Positions 11,901-24,600 of a stretch of DNA of 64,000 nt are shown piece after piece. How positions within the stretch are numbered: the first letter of the stretch is position 1; each line of letters opens with the position of its first letter. Made by a program: the position numbers and the translations under genes. Under the pieces are notes generated by a model. The model did not search any database. It was not told the origin of the DNA and was given only the letters and a program-made list of their open reading frames with translations. This DNA is from Myoxocephalus aenaeus (Eukaryota; Chordata; Actinopteri; Perciformes; Cottidae). The stretch is taken from contig JBAMJR010000097.1 of the NCBI GenBank assembly GCA_038501785.1, forward strand, positions 4,155,001 to 4,219,000. Reading direction: 5' to 3'.

Positions 11901-14900
11901 GCCACCAGGTTGACTCCATCCAGAAGACGCTGAGCTGCATTGCTATTGTCCTTTAAAAAGCCATCCGACTGCACAAGGGAGACAGGTTTGTTCCACATAA
12001 GTAGATGAATGGTTACCTCTAGACATCATTCTAGATCTGTATGATTACAGACAAGTAAGGTGCCATAATAACAAATCAAACAGCTTGTTGGTCTCACCCC
12101 TGGCCATACATGCTGGATCTCAGTGCGCACAACTGTATCCACAGGGTCCTGGTTCCCGTACCAGTATTGACGACTCCGATAGATCACTCCACAGTTGGGG
12201 CATTCAATGACGTACCTTAACATACAGCAGACACATAAATATACAAGTCTCTATGAAAATAATTTTAAATGGAAATATCTGAGGTATTATTTGGAATATG
12301 TAAGTTCACTGAGTTTGGAACACCAGAGCTGAAATTAGGCTCTGTAAGTAGGCAACATAAGGTTGTTCAGCTGCTACTCACCCAGACCAGGCGTATTTGG
12401 CGAGGCCCATCCATGGAGAGTCTGAGGAGGCTGAGGTCTTAGGGACAACTACCACTTCCTTTCCACCTTCATAGCAAGCCTAAAGTGATGCAACAGACCA
12501 TGACGTTATACTCATTAGTCATGGAACAAGAGTAATTACACAGTCAGGGGGCTGGAGAGACCAATTAGTTATCGCTAACTGATGGAGGTGAACAACTGTG
12601 CTTACCTTACAGGTGTAAATGCGATTATCATACTGAACAGAATAACGACAGCGATGCTTTGCCTCGTGGCACACTGCTTCTTCTAAGTGGTTCATGCTGT
12701 TCTTGCAGCCAGATCTGGGACAAAAGTAAAGCGGCAGAATCGTTAACAATCAGAAGGGCAAGGGATTGAAGTAGAAGTCATAATGGTTATAATTTCTCAA
12801 AAGGGAGGACGGGTACTGACCCACAGCTGAGGCACAGGCTGGAGCAGGTGAAGTACTCATCAGGAAAGAAGCAGCTGTGGGCTACAAGCTCACCTGCAAT
12901 TTCTCCATTAAAGCGCTCACTCAATGCCTGGAAGAGAATCAAGGAGCAGCAGAAATGAGCTAGACCCAGACAAAACCAAGTGTTTCACCTCCACTTTACA
13001 CTGTGGTGCTGCATTTTATGTAACAGTAACATGAGCTGTGCTGATTTAAATACATCTTTATCTGAATTCAGGAAACAGTTTATCAGCAAATGATGCATGA
13101 GTTCAGTTTAACGCTGGTTTTATAACAACAACCAGTCTGGAGAGCTGAGAGTCAAACTGTGTATACATCTCTACCTGCAGGGCTTTGAAGATGACCAGAG
13201 GGGTGCGTGGGGAACGGGTGGCGTTGTTATCCAGGAGCTGCTCCAGTTTATTCTGCAGGCCGCGGAAGTCCGTCGGGGGGGTGAGAGTCTGCGTGCCCCA
13301 GTACTGCACAGAGCTGAAGGCCTCTGGGAAACGGGAAAGCTTCTTGAAGCGCTCCGACAGCAGCCGGTCTACTGACTCAGACGACTTATCTAAAAGAAGA
13401 CACAGAGGTTACTATAGAGGGTAATCCGAATGTGCAGAAGACAATCAGCATTTGCATCAGACACACAACAGAATTTGTAAAATACCGTGCTTCATTGTAG
13501 CAATGATATATTAAAAAGTGTCAAGAAATTGCAGCATCAGCCATCACTCCCAGAAAACACATACTTAATAAATCTATGAGCAAATACATGACATTTGTTT
13601 CCCCAAACCTTGAAGGCTCATACCAGTGTCCCTTCATATTTTAGTTACTACAAATCATGTGCACTTTACCCGCCAAGGCCTTTCCACATTTTAAATGTGT
13701 ATTGGCATCGTCTCTCAGGCGACAACAGCTAGAAATGTGACGTTTTTGACTACACAGTATGCAGTTTTCTTTTTAGTCCAAAGAGTACTGTTTCCACATT
13801 TAACAAAAACATTGGCAACGTTAGCTTCAGTGACGTAAAAAAACGCCTGGAGGCCAATATTTGCTCAAGCTGAAATTATCTGCAGAGCTTATACTTTGTT
13901 TACTTTCAAGGCCCCGCCCCTCATGGTGACACAGACCTATATTCATGGTGATACGGTCACAAAGTATTGTTTTAATAGGTGTTTTCCAATTAAATTCTGT
14001 TTACAGCTTTGACTTGTCTAATAATAAATGTGTTACGGATGAAGTAATGACACTGCACCCATTACCAGCGTGCCCTGGGAGTAACAGAAGTGTGTAGATA
14101 ATCTACCTGAACCAAGCAGCTTAGTGTGGACTGTTTCATGGAAGATGACCACCGCAGGGCCCAAGGTGGACAGAGGGACATCCAGGCCACAGCGGGCGGT
14201 TGTGGCTTTCAGTTCCTTGGTGAAATGCTTCAAGTACGCATCCGAGGCATCCCCGAGGAACTTGAAGAGGTCGTCGTGGAGCCGGTCGGCATGGGTGCGG
14301 TAGATGATGAGGTCGGAGATGGCGAGCACCTTGAGCAAGAGGCGGGTTCTCTGGCCCTGTTTGGAGCTGTTCCCGAGCAGCCCCTCTGTGTCGATGACTA
14401 CCACTTTACGGAAGGGGTCAAACGCCGCCCAGACACCCACCGTACAGGACTCTTGCGCGGGAGAAGTTTTGAACACTTCTCTGCCCATGAAGAACGTGTG
14501 GTTCAGGGTGTGAGACTTGCCCTCTCCTGTGTTGCCAAAGATGGACACCACCTTCAGCAGCTGGCCAGGGTTGCAGCTGAGGCTCTTCACAAATGAGGAT
14601 TCATCTTGTATCTTTGGAGAAACAAGAGTTTGGAAGTAAACATTGGTTCATTTGTTTAGGCATTTTTTTAATTCTGTTCAAGTGTGACTCTTGTGCAACT
14701 CACCTGCATTTCCTCATTCTCATCAACCAAGAGAAAACTGGAAATCTTCTCCAGAAGTTTTGCTCTCTGAGATTTGGTCTCATCGATTATTTGGACAGCG
14801 GGCGGGACGGATGTCTGGACAGGGCTCACCTCGGCAGGTTTGGGTGGAGGAGGATAAGATACGAGCTGGTGTTTCTTCTTGCCGCCGCCACTGTGGGTGC

Positions 14901-15213
14901 GTTTCTGGCAGTCTTGGCACATGTTAACTTTGCAGGTCTGGCAGCGAACCACAGATCTATGGTGTTTGTCATTGTCTCCGTTGCCTCCTTTACAGTTGTC
15001 ACAGTAAGGGACATGCCCAGGTCCTATCTGAACTCGATCATGCTTCTTCAGACGCTCCTGTCTGTGGATCTCAAGCTCACAGCGGACACACTGCAAGCTT
15101 TTGCATTCATCGCACTCAAATGCAGCCTCCTCAGAGCCACCGCAGGCATAGCTCGCTTGACATATTAGGCTAGTATTGACTCCCTTTTCTGAAGATGAGC
15201 CATGCCCACTCAT
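8961..15213 (-). CDS. zfyve1: zfyve1 / DFCP1, tandem FYVE-domain protein, 11 coding exons
   Basis: DFCP1 binds phosphatidylinositol 3-phosphate and marks ER-derived omegasomes during autophagy, as well as Golgi and lipid droplets. Coding exons: 15213-14704, 14611-14107, 13389-13175, 12927-12821, 12714-12606, 12479-12382, 12215-12098, 11968-11798, 11574-11394, 11277-11164, 9193-8961. All joins keep frame with GT-AG borders and give 786 aa (human 777). The N-terminus has a Cys/His zinc-binding region. An NTPase domain follows, with P-loop GNTGEGKS and DTEG. Two FYVE fingers close the protein, each with HHCRACG and an RVC motif; the second has the WxxD signature (YWVPD) while the first has YWKPN. 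The protein ends KPGDL, as in human. Intron 10 (about 2 kb) contains an old teleost repeat. Confidence 0.97.
9310..9790. repeat. Old teleost interspersed repeat in zfyve1 intron 10
   Basis: The stretch contains GCTGAGAAGATTGAGA, then CTGTTAGCTTAGCTTAGC, then GTGTCCAAAGG, and further on a block around TTGCCTGGCAACTACT. These phrases are familiar, in the same order, from a very common non-coding repeat of percomorph fish. A 10-bp inverted repeat (ATAACCTGAT / ATCAGGTTAT) lies at about 9497-9530. Family assignment is from memory only; no target duplication was identified. Confidence 0.6.
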
Positions 15214-16250
15214 CGTATCTTACACGGAAAACTTGAAAACAGAGCAGTGCTTATTGTAACAGCCTCGATAACGGGACCAGCTATTTCCAACGGCAGTTAA
15301 TACAAATTGTACAACACAACAACAACAACAACAAGAAAATCTACTTACAACAGCTGCATGGTAACAAGTCTGGTGATCCACTGACTCCAAAAAAAAAATA
15401 ACTCAACAATAACACTATATATCAAACTAGTTTTCGCAGCGTGGTACTTACAATGGTATCGGTGATGTTTTTTAGTGCAACAAACAGTGAGGCAATCAAG
15501 CAGAAACAGCTGTCTCCTTGAGTTACACCCGATATGTTTTCACCACCAACAGTTAGCTTGTTCGTGAACCAAAGGTAGCATTTAGTTAGCTGCAGCCTTA
15601 CACACGTTATATCCACGGTTATCCAACAAAAGCCTCAAATAAAACATGAGCATGTGTCGTGTCAGGGATACAGTACCGACCGAGACAATGAGCTCTCCCT
15701 GAAGGATGAATGTGCAAACGTTGATGCTAACAACAGGCTAGCTAGCAAACGGACCCACAGTAGCTCGCTGGAAAACTCAGCAGATAATTTGGCATCCAAA
15801 CAGCAATACTACGTGTACAGCCAGCTGGTGTCGATGGACAGTTTTAACTTGTTCAGACAAAGAAAGCTGTGATTAGCGGGCCAACAAGCCCCAGCAGTTC
15901 ATAGCCGTGCAAACAAGCAGCTAGCCTCAAGTCTGTCAACTGAGCTGTAACAACATATCAACACAAACAACAACCAGTCGATGTCAAAAGCTCGGATATC
16001 AGCGGACGCTTTTACTGCAAAACGAGAGGGAAATCCGCGCAATTCGGTTTTAAAAAGTATGTTTTAAAGTGCTACTGTGTCTGAATCCCTCCGAGCGGTG
16101 TCATTGTTTTGTTCTAGCTACGTTATTTTGTTGCCAGGTCAGATCAGCTGATCAGATTATTTTCAGTCACAGGGTCAGAGCAGGGTGACGTGCGGTTGGA
16201 TGATGGGAAATGTAGTTTTACAAGGCGGGCAAGCAGCGAGAAGATGAGAA
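15214..16250 (-). promoter_or_regulatory. zfyve1 5' leader and promoter region
   Basis: This region is upstream of the zfyve1 ATG. At about 16185-16218 the minus strand reads ACTACATTTCCCATCATCC close to a TGACGT-type half site. The first resembles the ZNF143/Staf site (ACTACAATTCCCA...) and the second a CREB/ATF site; both are typical of vertebrate CpG promoters. This suggests the core promoter is near 16.1-16.2 kb, with one or more non-coding 5' exons between it and the ATG. A short (CAA)n tract sits at about 15315-15335. Confidence 0.5.
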
Positions 16251-16870
16251 AAGTAAACTTGTCTGCTATTTAACTCAAATAATTCAACTGATTACTGAAA
16301 AAAAAAAACTAATTATATAACTTGTTTTGCCACCCTGTCTCTCTGGCACTCAAACCAGTGCAACCCCTTAGATGTATGCAACCCTGAAACACAGTAACAA
16401 ATACCATCAGTTATTACAAGATGAAAACAAGAAGCACAACCACATATTTACATTTTATATGCAGATAATACATGTTATTTGTTGGGCTTTGCCTTGTGTT
16501 TTTTTTTCTTCTTTTGTGTTATTGTGCTCTTCTGATTCAGACAAATGAATAAGATACAGAAAACTTAAAAATAATAAGATCTTGGTCTTAGTTGTGGAAT
16601 TTTCCAAGTGGGTGGCTGTTTTAAAAGTAATTGTGGTAAACATCCCAGAGCATAAGCTTTCAAACAGAGGATGGACTTAAATGGCTTTTGTCTTGTAAAG
16701 TAGCACTTCAAAGTATCAGCAGGTGACCATTTGTCTTAAATGACTCTTTGTGTTTTCCCTCCATTTCTTCACTAACAGCAGGCTACCTTCCAATGCAGGG
16801 TCTGCAGAATATATGTTTTCCAATTTTAAAAAAAAAACACACAGCTGGCAATTACATATAGGGTTGCATA
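16251..16870. other. Short intergenic stretch, nothing recognised
   Basis: A+T-rich sequence between the zfyve1 promoter and the 3' end of the Rho gene. No gene, RNA or repeat was recognised. Confidence 0.6.
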
Positions 16871-16875
16871 GTGCA

Positions 16876-16881
16876 TTTATT
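16876..16881 (-). terminator. Candidate polyadenylation signal of the Rho GTPase gene
   Basis: AATAAA on the minus strand, about 290 nt after the stop codon at 17172. This gives a plausible short 3' UTR. Confidence 0.5.
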
Positions 16882-17171
16882 ACAAACCTTTAACACACAT
16901 ACACACACAAATATGAACAACGGAAAGAAGTAAAACATGAATGAAAGGACAGAGAAGACTTAGAAAAGAGCAGAACATGTTAATGCAATGAGTTTTGGAT
17001 AACAATTTTCACATTTCAATGCATGTCAATGCAGGTTGTCGCTGAACATAAATTATGTTGTTTCAGTGCACAATTCACATTCTGTGGAGAAAAAGAAAAA
17101 AGAATGCACAATATGTCATACGACTCCCCAAACAGAGTGTGTCCACTGAGCAGAGTACTTTGACCCCCACA

Positions 17172-17998
17172 TCAGATGAATCTGAAGACTTTCCTCCATC
17201 CACAATCACAAAACATCTTGAAACGTTTGAGCAAGCTGAGCTTTTTAGAGGTTTTACCAGTGTGTCTGTGCTTGATGGCAGCAAATATAGCACAGTCAAA
17301 CACATCTTTGAGGTTGTGTTGTGTCAGAGCAGAACACTCCACATAGCCATGAGCTCTGATCCTGTGTGCCAGCCTTCTGGCTCGGCTGAAGAGCACTGGT
17401 TTGGCGCTCCGCTGGTCCAGATGGATGAGGATGTCCACATTGTGGCGAAGGTCCGACTGAGTTCCAACCAGAAGGATGGGAGAGGTTTTGTTGCCGGCTC
17501 GGATTTGTGGGATCCATTTGGAGGTTATGTTGTCAAAGGAGACAGGGTTCACCAGGCTGAAGCAGAGAACGAAGACGTCCACATGGGCATAGCACAGAGA
17601 GCGAAGATGGCCAAACTCCTCCTGTCAGATAAATTAATGAGAGATAAGGAGGAAAGGACTAGCTGGTCCGGTGAAGAAATCCCATTGTGGTGTGCAACAT
17701 TTACCTGTCCAGCAGTATCTATCAGTTTGATACGAATTGGAACGCCATTCACATGAACCAAACCTGAAAGTCAAATTGAAACCAATGTTATTGCTGAGTC
17801 AAGCATGCTTTAACCTTTAGAGAAGAACTTTCACTCACCAGTGAAAACATCAAAAGCTGTTTGTCTGTACTCGCTGTTGTATCCATTGAAGATGTAACTG
17901 ATAATCATGCTCGTCTTCCCCACAGCTCCATCACCAACCAGCATGCAGCTCAGCTCTTCCCTCTGCCTGTTTGGTTTATCATGTCTCTGGCAGGCCAT
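17172..17998 (-). CDS. rhov: Atypical Rho GTPase, RhoU/RhoV family, three exons
   Basis: Exons 17998-17839, 17763-17705 and 17621-17172 join in frame (phases 1 and 0) to 222 aa; human RHOV is 236 and RHOU 258. The family (Chp/Wrch) signals to PAK and the cytoskeleton, is fast-cycling and is palmitoylated rather than prenylated. Visible motifs: P-loop GDGAVGKTS, switch I YRQTAFDVF, DTAGQ, VGTQSDLR in place of the NKxD motif, and ECSALTQ. The N-terminal extension is only about 16 aa and lacks the proline-rich SH3-binding segment. The C-terminus is CDCGWRKVFRFI, without the terminal CFV cysteine. An in-frame TAA lies 9 nt upstream of the ATG. A five-codon upstream ORF ends just before it (18022-18005). 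Proximity to dll4 and chac1 favours rhov over rhou, but the sequence is divergent. Confidence 0.8.
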
Positions 17999-20239
17999 CT
18001 TTCCTTATATATGTTGCTCCATTTCCCCAGCAGTTTCAAAGTCCAAGCAGGAGTGCAGCCTTACTGTAAAAGATCTCTTCTCCCCCAGGAGCCAGTTGGT
18101 GCCAATAAAGGAGAGAGGACACCTCGATTTGAAAGAACAAAGGCACCCAATCAGATGAGTGATAGCCCAGCACTTAGTCTGCTTTCATTTGATACTGATT
18201 AACATAGTCCCTCCCACCAATCCGTGACAGGACTGACGTAAAAGTCAGCTGTACGTACAGTAACTTATAGACAACTGCGACTTGCACAGGAGTGCAATAT
18301 TATTAAGCTTATAGTCTACTCTACAAAGTGTATCTTGTGCTATATTTTCACAATGTATATTGTAAGTTAACTAAAGTTAAATACGTAAGTATATATATAT
18401 ATATATATTGCATAAAACTCTTGCTGCTTCGATATGTGCTACTCTCTCGCAGTCTCAGTCGCTTATGCATGTGGGCTTCTTAATATTTAATAACTGGGTG
18501 TAATACCATTATTGATCCCTAGAGGGGGGTGTTGCCCCATCATTGGCTTTTGCATGTTGGCGTCCACCTTGCGCTTCATCGTGACGCTGCTTTCAGTTTC
18601 ATTGAAACAGACTACAACTTTTTTAGATTGTACAGATGGTCAGACACATTATTTACGTGTTGTGTATAATGTATAGTGTATTTGGGGTCTTCAAGTGGGA
18701 CAGAGGATTGACGTCTTTTACAAAAGTCCAGATTTCCATGTCTTAATTTACTCAAAGTGTTATAAGCACATGCAGATTTCAAGATATATGTCCTCTCTAC
18801 CATATCACACCTCAGTAACGTTGGTATCAATTAAATTTTCTGAAGGCAGCTTCATTCCCATGTGTAAAAGGGGTAAAGGGTACAGCTGAGGCGGCATTGT
18901 TAGACTGACACCAGCTGCAGTTGCAGAAACTTGGTTTGCTATGTTTCATCCTGTCTCTTTCAGGGTGACTGGGTTCATAAATACACCCAAATAATATTGA
19001 CTGAAATTAGAATCCTCTCAATCCTACCATCAAACATTCACTGGTGGTTTACACTGCAAAACTATACTAATGATAATAATAATAATAATACCTTGATAAA
19101 AAATAATGTGTAAAGACTAGCACAGCACACAAGTAGGCGTATGAAACTGAAGGTGGATTAACTGTTCTCTTTCAGGCAGTCACACCTCAATACAGTCCCA
19201 AATAAGCGTGTTTGCCAAGTGTTAAAGCAAACCCTGTTTGTGTCTGTACAGACAGCTTCACTGGCACGCTTTCTAAAATCTGAACTGTTATTTCTGATGT
19301 AGACTTGTTGGTGAATGTCTATTCATTGTTTGGCATTATTGGGTAGTTACTCCAAGTTGTACTGCCTCTTTTACATATAACTGCTTCTGGTGCACACGTA
19401 GGAATTATGATTCATGAAGATAATATATGAACGGTTGATGTTGCTTATGATTACGCCTTCATATCATCACCACACAATCCTTGTGTCCGACCCTGACCTT
19501 ATGAAGCAGGCTTTTATTGTCATAATAATATTAATAGCAATGTTTATAATAATAACTACATATTCACTTACTGTATTTTGCATTGATTAAACTCATTACT
19601 CATTACTGCAGTGTATCAAAAATGCTCATTATCACAGTTGTAGTGCAGAAGAACTGTAAGAGCATGGTAACATGTGGTTTTAGAGATCGGTATACATTTG
19701 TGGGTGAAAATACAGCTTTAAACAATGTGTTATTCCTTATCTGTCTGAGCCTGCAGGAAACTCTGTGTGCATTGTGTTGTAAGGTCTCTGCTTCCTGTTT
19801 GCCGTTGTTTCTTGCTCACTCGTTCTTTTCTCCCTTTCTCTCCCTCTTTTCCCACCACCTGCGCTGTGAGTGATAGAATGTATTCCCCATGGTAGGAGGA
19901 CAACATCTGGTCCCCCCCCCCCTCAACACACGTCATGTTGCCAGCTCGGCTCCCATGCTACACCTCTGGCAGCTGTGAGTCACAATGCTTGTGTTCCTTA
20001 AGCCAAGGTAAATGTCAAACACAGGAAACAGGCTTTAAATATCTCCACATCCAAAGATTCTCTTTCCTGTAACAGCCACTGTTATCATCATAGATCAACC
20101 AGTATGCTGCTATTCAATGCTACAAATGCAAATACAGACACTGTATGTATACCTTAACCTGTGCAGGAGACGTCAGCAGTGGTTCAGTGGCGAGTCAGTA
20201 GGGATGCTACTATAAACATGTTTTGGTTCAGCATTCTCA

Positions 20240-20241
<2 letters not shown>

Positions 20242-20305
<64 letters not shown>
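20242..20305. repeat. (TC)32 microsatellite
   Basis: An uninterrupted 64-bp TC tract in intergenic DNA. Confidence 0.97.
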
Positions 20306-20309
<4 letters not shown>

Positions 20310-21149
20310 GACTAGACATACACATAGATTTATAAAAGTAATCTTCTTAGTAGGTGTCTCTGCAGATTAGGGAGGGCCCCCAGTATGCACACAGCACGCC
20401 TTAAAATTCATTCCTCCCATGTTGACTGAGTCATGAATTTATGCAAGAATATAAACTAAATGCCTCTCATGTCGCCCTGAACTATTGTTTTGGTTGTAAA
20501 AAAAAAGCTAAACCTATAACTGATTCAAATTCCTGTTGTATCGTATCTTAAATCTAACAACAATAGAGAAATCTGCCATATAGGTGTTAAAAGATTAGGC
20601 TCCTCCCTAAGCCAGAGATCAGCATGGCACACTGTAGACAGGGCACAAAACAAGTGACCGACACAGAGATGGAGCCATAAACAAGCCATTTGTATAGCAT
20701 TTCCTGCATAATGTCTCTTTAAGTAGATATTGCCTAGGCTCTTAAGTGGTGAGGATTAGAGCAGGATGGGTGCTTCCATCACTCTGAGACCTCTCGTAAT
20801 GGAAATCATTCCCCCGTCTTCTTTCGTTCCTAGTTGTGACTTTAGGGTCACGGCTGGGACACTTTGTCACTTGCTAAACAAGGTCCTGACCGGCTTGCTT
20901 GAATTTGACACAAAACTTAGACTGTGGTGGATGAACTTGTGTTTTGTTCATTGATGATATGCACTCAGTTTTAGTAAGTTCTTAACCTCTTTACTGATGC
21001 ACATAGACATGTATTGTGTATGTTCTGCCACTAAATATTCCTTCACATGAAATGGGCAATTGAAAAATGACATGTATCCCAAATAAGTTTCTCAATTTAG
21101 ATGCTTGCAGTACACTTACACAGCATGCTATCAGAGCAACAACAAGGGT

Positions 21150-21640
21150 CTACAGCCATGCTAATGTTAGCCTGCTAGCATGCTCACAATGGTAGAGCTA
21201 ACACTGTTAAGCAGGTATAATATTTGCCAGTTCACCATCTTTGTTTAGCATGTTTCATCCTGTGGGGACTACAAATGTTTTATTTTATTTAATGAAAAAC
21301 TACTAATTAAAGATAGTTGTCGAACTTGAGACATATCTGCAATGTGACCTTTATTGTGATATACAGGAAAAGTCAAGGGATCACCAAGGTTATTAAAATT
21401 CATCATATGAGGACAATGAATGCACTGCAACTTTTATTCTATTTTTTGCCTTTTGACTGTTTTTTTACGTCTTAAAATGAATGTTCTTAATTGTTTTTAA
21501 ATCTTGTTTTCTTCTGCATTATGTTTTGATGCTTTAAATGGTTTTATGCGAAGCACTTTGAATCGCCTTGTTGTTGAAATGTGCTCTACAAATAAACTTG
21601 CCTTGCACCAGTTTTCATAGCAATCCGTCCAATCATAAGC
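21150..21640. repeat. Teleost interspersed repeat, split by a younger insertion
   Basis: The left part contains GCTAATGTTAGC...GCTAGCATGCTCACA and AAAAGTCAAGGGATCACCAA followed by ATTCATCATATGAGGA. The right part continues TTTCATAGCAATCCGTCCAA. In the fish consensus I remember, these are consecutive pieces of one repeat, as also seen at about 54.1-54.3 kb in this window. Here they are separated by about 180 bp of a different repeat. Confidence 0.65.
21425..21603 (+). mobile_element. Retroposon-like 3' tail inserted in the older repeat
   Basis: The insert ends CGAAGCACTTTGAATCGCC, then GAAATGTGCTCTACAAATAA, then ACTTGCCTTGC. This is a very common 3' end of fish retroposed repeats. TGCAC occurs on both sides (21421 with the preceding base, and 21604-21608) and could be a short target duplication. 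The element class (SINE or LINE tail) is not certain. Confidence 0.5.
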
Positions 21641-24600
21641 CTTTTGGGCCAACGACGCATACCGTTGTCATCATATTGCCCAGAGCACTGTTTTGATGAG
21701 TTGCGTGTCTGCTTACTTGACAAGTCGAAGTTTACTAGCAGCAAGATACCATGCCCTTCACAAGACAACTTGAATTCTAGCACCTTATGGTCACTGCACC
21801 AAGTGATTCATGGGAATTCAGACCTGTGTGGATCTCCCCGACCCCTGCCCTATACCTCTTAGCTAAACCCTGTGGTTCACATTCTTGAATTGTAGCCAGT
21901 TATTGCAGGAAAGCATAAATTACATCTGTAAATTATTGCATGTGAATGAGGATATACATGCCTGGCCTTTTTTTGTAGGATCAGTGCATTTGCAGTTAAT
22001 CTGAATTAATATCATGGCCATTTTGTAAATCATTTTTGATCTGAACCAGCTTAGGGTAAATCAGCATGTCCCAATTTCGAGGTAAAGCCTAAGTGTTTTT
22101 GGGCTTTTGTTGGCCAGCGAGCAGACCCGTCAATTTAGTTTCTCCTGCTCCATTAAACCCTGGCAGGGGTCCAGAAGCAGTGGACTAATCCTACTTTACC
22201 CTCCAGAAAGCCTCACAGGGGGTTTGTCCTCCATGCCTCATGGGATATACAGTAGCCCTGATTCAAAACAGTCAAACAAGTGTCCTTCAATTGATCTGCT
22301 CGGCGACTCTGACCATTAAATTAATACAAAGATTAAAACACATTTAAAGGCCCTGGAATGTATTTTCTCAATAGGCTTCTAACTATGTGCAATGGGGTAC
22401 TATGAACACTTAGTTTTGGTTATTTCATGTGAGTTTGGACAAAGTCATATCACATAATTCTGTGCTCAACTTTAATCAAAATGTATCATGGTTTTGTTTG
22501 CATATGTTGCCAGGCCACTGGCCCGATGAAGCAGATTTGTTAAGTGTTTAACTCTTCGTATTTAATACTTGATGGTAATTTCCCGCCCAATTAAAACAAA
22601 ACAAAATCCACATTAAGTAAAGATTTGAAACCATGTTTTCAGTGGTTTAGAACCATATTATAAAGAAATAGCTTCCCTGTCACATTGGATTTCAGTCTAT
22701 TAGGAATAGGAAATATTACAGTGGGCTTACAAAACTGTAATTTCTGCAGCAAAATAAAATGTAAGCTGCCTTGCACTCTGAGGAATCACAGTGTAGATTT
22801 CCACCCATGTTTGTGTGTTTGTTCATACATAATAATGTTCACAACATCTCATGATTTAGTTGTAAACTATCTGTAAACTATCTCTTCTCTCAGAGCATTG
22901 TTACCTTGAGTACTTCTTTACTTTTTTTCGAGATCACACAGCTGGTGACAGTACAAGTCTGGAATGCTGACTGTCAGGCTTAACAAAATATATGTCATGG
23001 AAAATAACCTAACCTTTCATCCAAGTCAGATCATCAGATGCATTTGGTTTTTGTCATATTATTCATTGTCCATTCTGTAACAATCAAGGCTTGCTACATG
23101 AAAACATACTTGGCATTAAAAGAATCACAGACATTTTCTTTGGGAGCTGTTCAAGTTATGATGATTCCACATACAAATGCAAATTCCCATCAGTTCCTCT
23201 CCGTCTGAATGTTTGATCTGATGCGTTCCAGGGAACTGATAACAATATCACCAGGGGTCTCACCCTTTGGCCTTTGAAGCATCTGTGTTTTCTTCTTCTT
23301 TTAGTTTCAATTGGCTCCACATCAATCCACACAGCAGCATAGTTCTTGCAGAGCCCGATTAGAATCAATTTAAACAGGAAACTCTGCCGCAATTGGCTGA
23401 TTAACATGAGAACACAATCTTTTCAAAGGGATAAAACTTTCCCAACAAACACAAAGCATCATTACTTGCCATTACAACACTTAAGAAAGCATTTGACTCA
23501 GACTGAAGAAAGAAGCTTGAAAAGCTAAGTTTATGTTGGTCAACACAAGAACGTCTTCGTGGTTATGTTGATTAGATCGTTAATTACTTGATTATGAAAT
23601 TGGCTTTTAAATAAGTGCCTTTTTTATTGCATGAGACTAGCTAGATTTTAACAACAAGTTAGAGAGAAAGGGAGTGGGCAGAAGATTAAAGGCATTGATA
23701 GTAAAAGTCTCACTCCAAAGAGACTCAAATGAAACAACACATTAAATGAGAACACAGATTGTGTATCAACAACATAATTTGCTCTTGCAATCAGTGCCAT
23801 TTACAAGCAGATAGAGGCCACACTCAAAATGTTGCAAAGACTATTCCCTCTTAAAGATACAAACCCGCGTCATCTCTTGTGTGATATTGCAGCACAAAGA
23901 GTCTGTGAGGCTCTCACAATGACTCTGCAGCTGCTTGATTGTGCGCTGCAGTGGTAACACTGTAAACTGGCATTGCTATACAACCTCTGTGAGTGTGTGG
24001 GAAACAGAGCTGCCTTTCCTGCTCTTTGAGAGAAAACACTCCAGAGAAAAATGGCAGGAAATCTCAAGGGCCTTTTGATTCAGGCTGAGAAAGTACCTGA
24101 GGGCTTAGAGTCCTCATAATGTCAGGGCCATCTAAGGAGGAAAATGTCAAGCAGGTAAGACTCACAAGGTCATTTGAAAGTCTCTGATTATTACATCGTG
24201 CAGTTTTGGTAACACATATCAAACTTTAACTTATACAGCTTGCATCGGCCAACAGGGGGGGCTGGAGCCTCGTCCCTCATCTGTGTTATTCCCACGAAAT
24301 GCCTTATCCTGCTAAAACACAGATCTATTCCCACTTTCTATTGTGTACACACGATTACATACATTTTCCAGTGAAATTAATTAACTTAGTGTTTCCCAAA
24401 CTGTTTTCTGGGCACTCACACAATGGCAAACCACCGCGACCCAATTCATACAGGCCTTGTCTATAAATTGTAAGAACAGCAAATTTTTGTTATTGAATTT
24501 ACTTTACCATTTTACTGCCCTTTCTACATCATATTATATAATCATAAATGGGTAAACCAGCAATTTAGAAGAGACAAATATGTCTGATCAATCACAACTG

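Noticed and set aside
14126..14596. Long plus-strand frame of 156 codons
   Set aside because: It is the antisense shadow of zfyve1 exon 2, whose minus-strand reading matches DFCP1 along its whole length.
17055..17756. Plus-strand frame of 233 codons
   Set aside because: Antisense to exons 2-3 of the Rho GTPase gene; no resemblance to a known protein.
18500..18545. ATTGATCCCTAGAGGGG resembling the end of a fish LINE
   Set aside because: Only a few bases match the remembered LINE tail and no further element sequence follows.
20161..20370. Ser/Leu repeat frame
   Set aside because: Produced by the (TC)n microsatellite.
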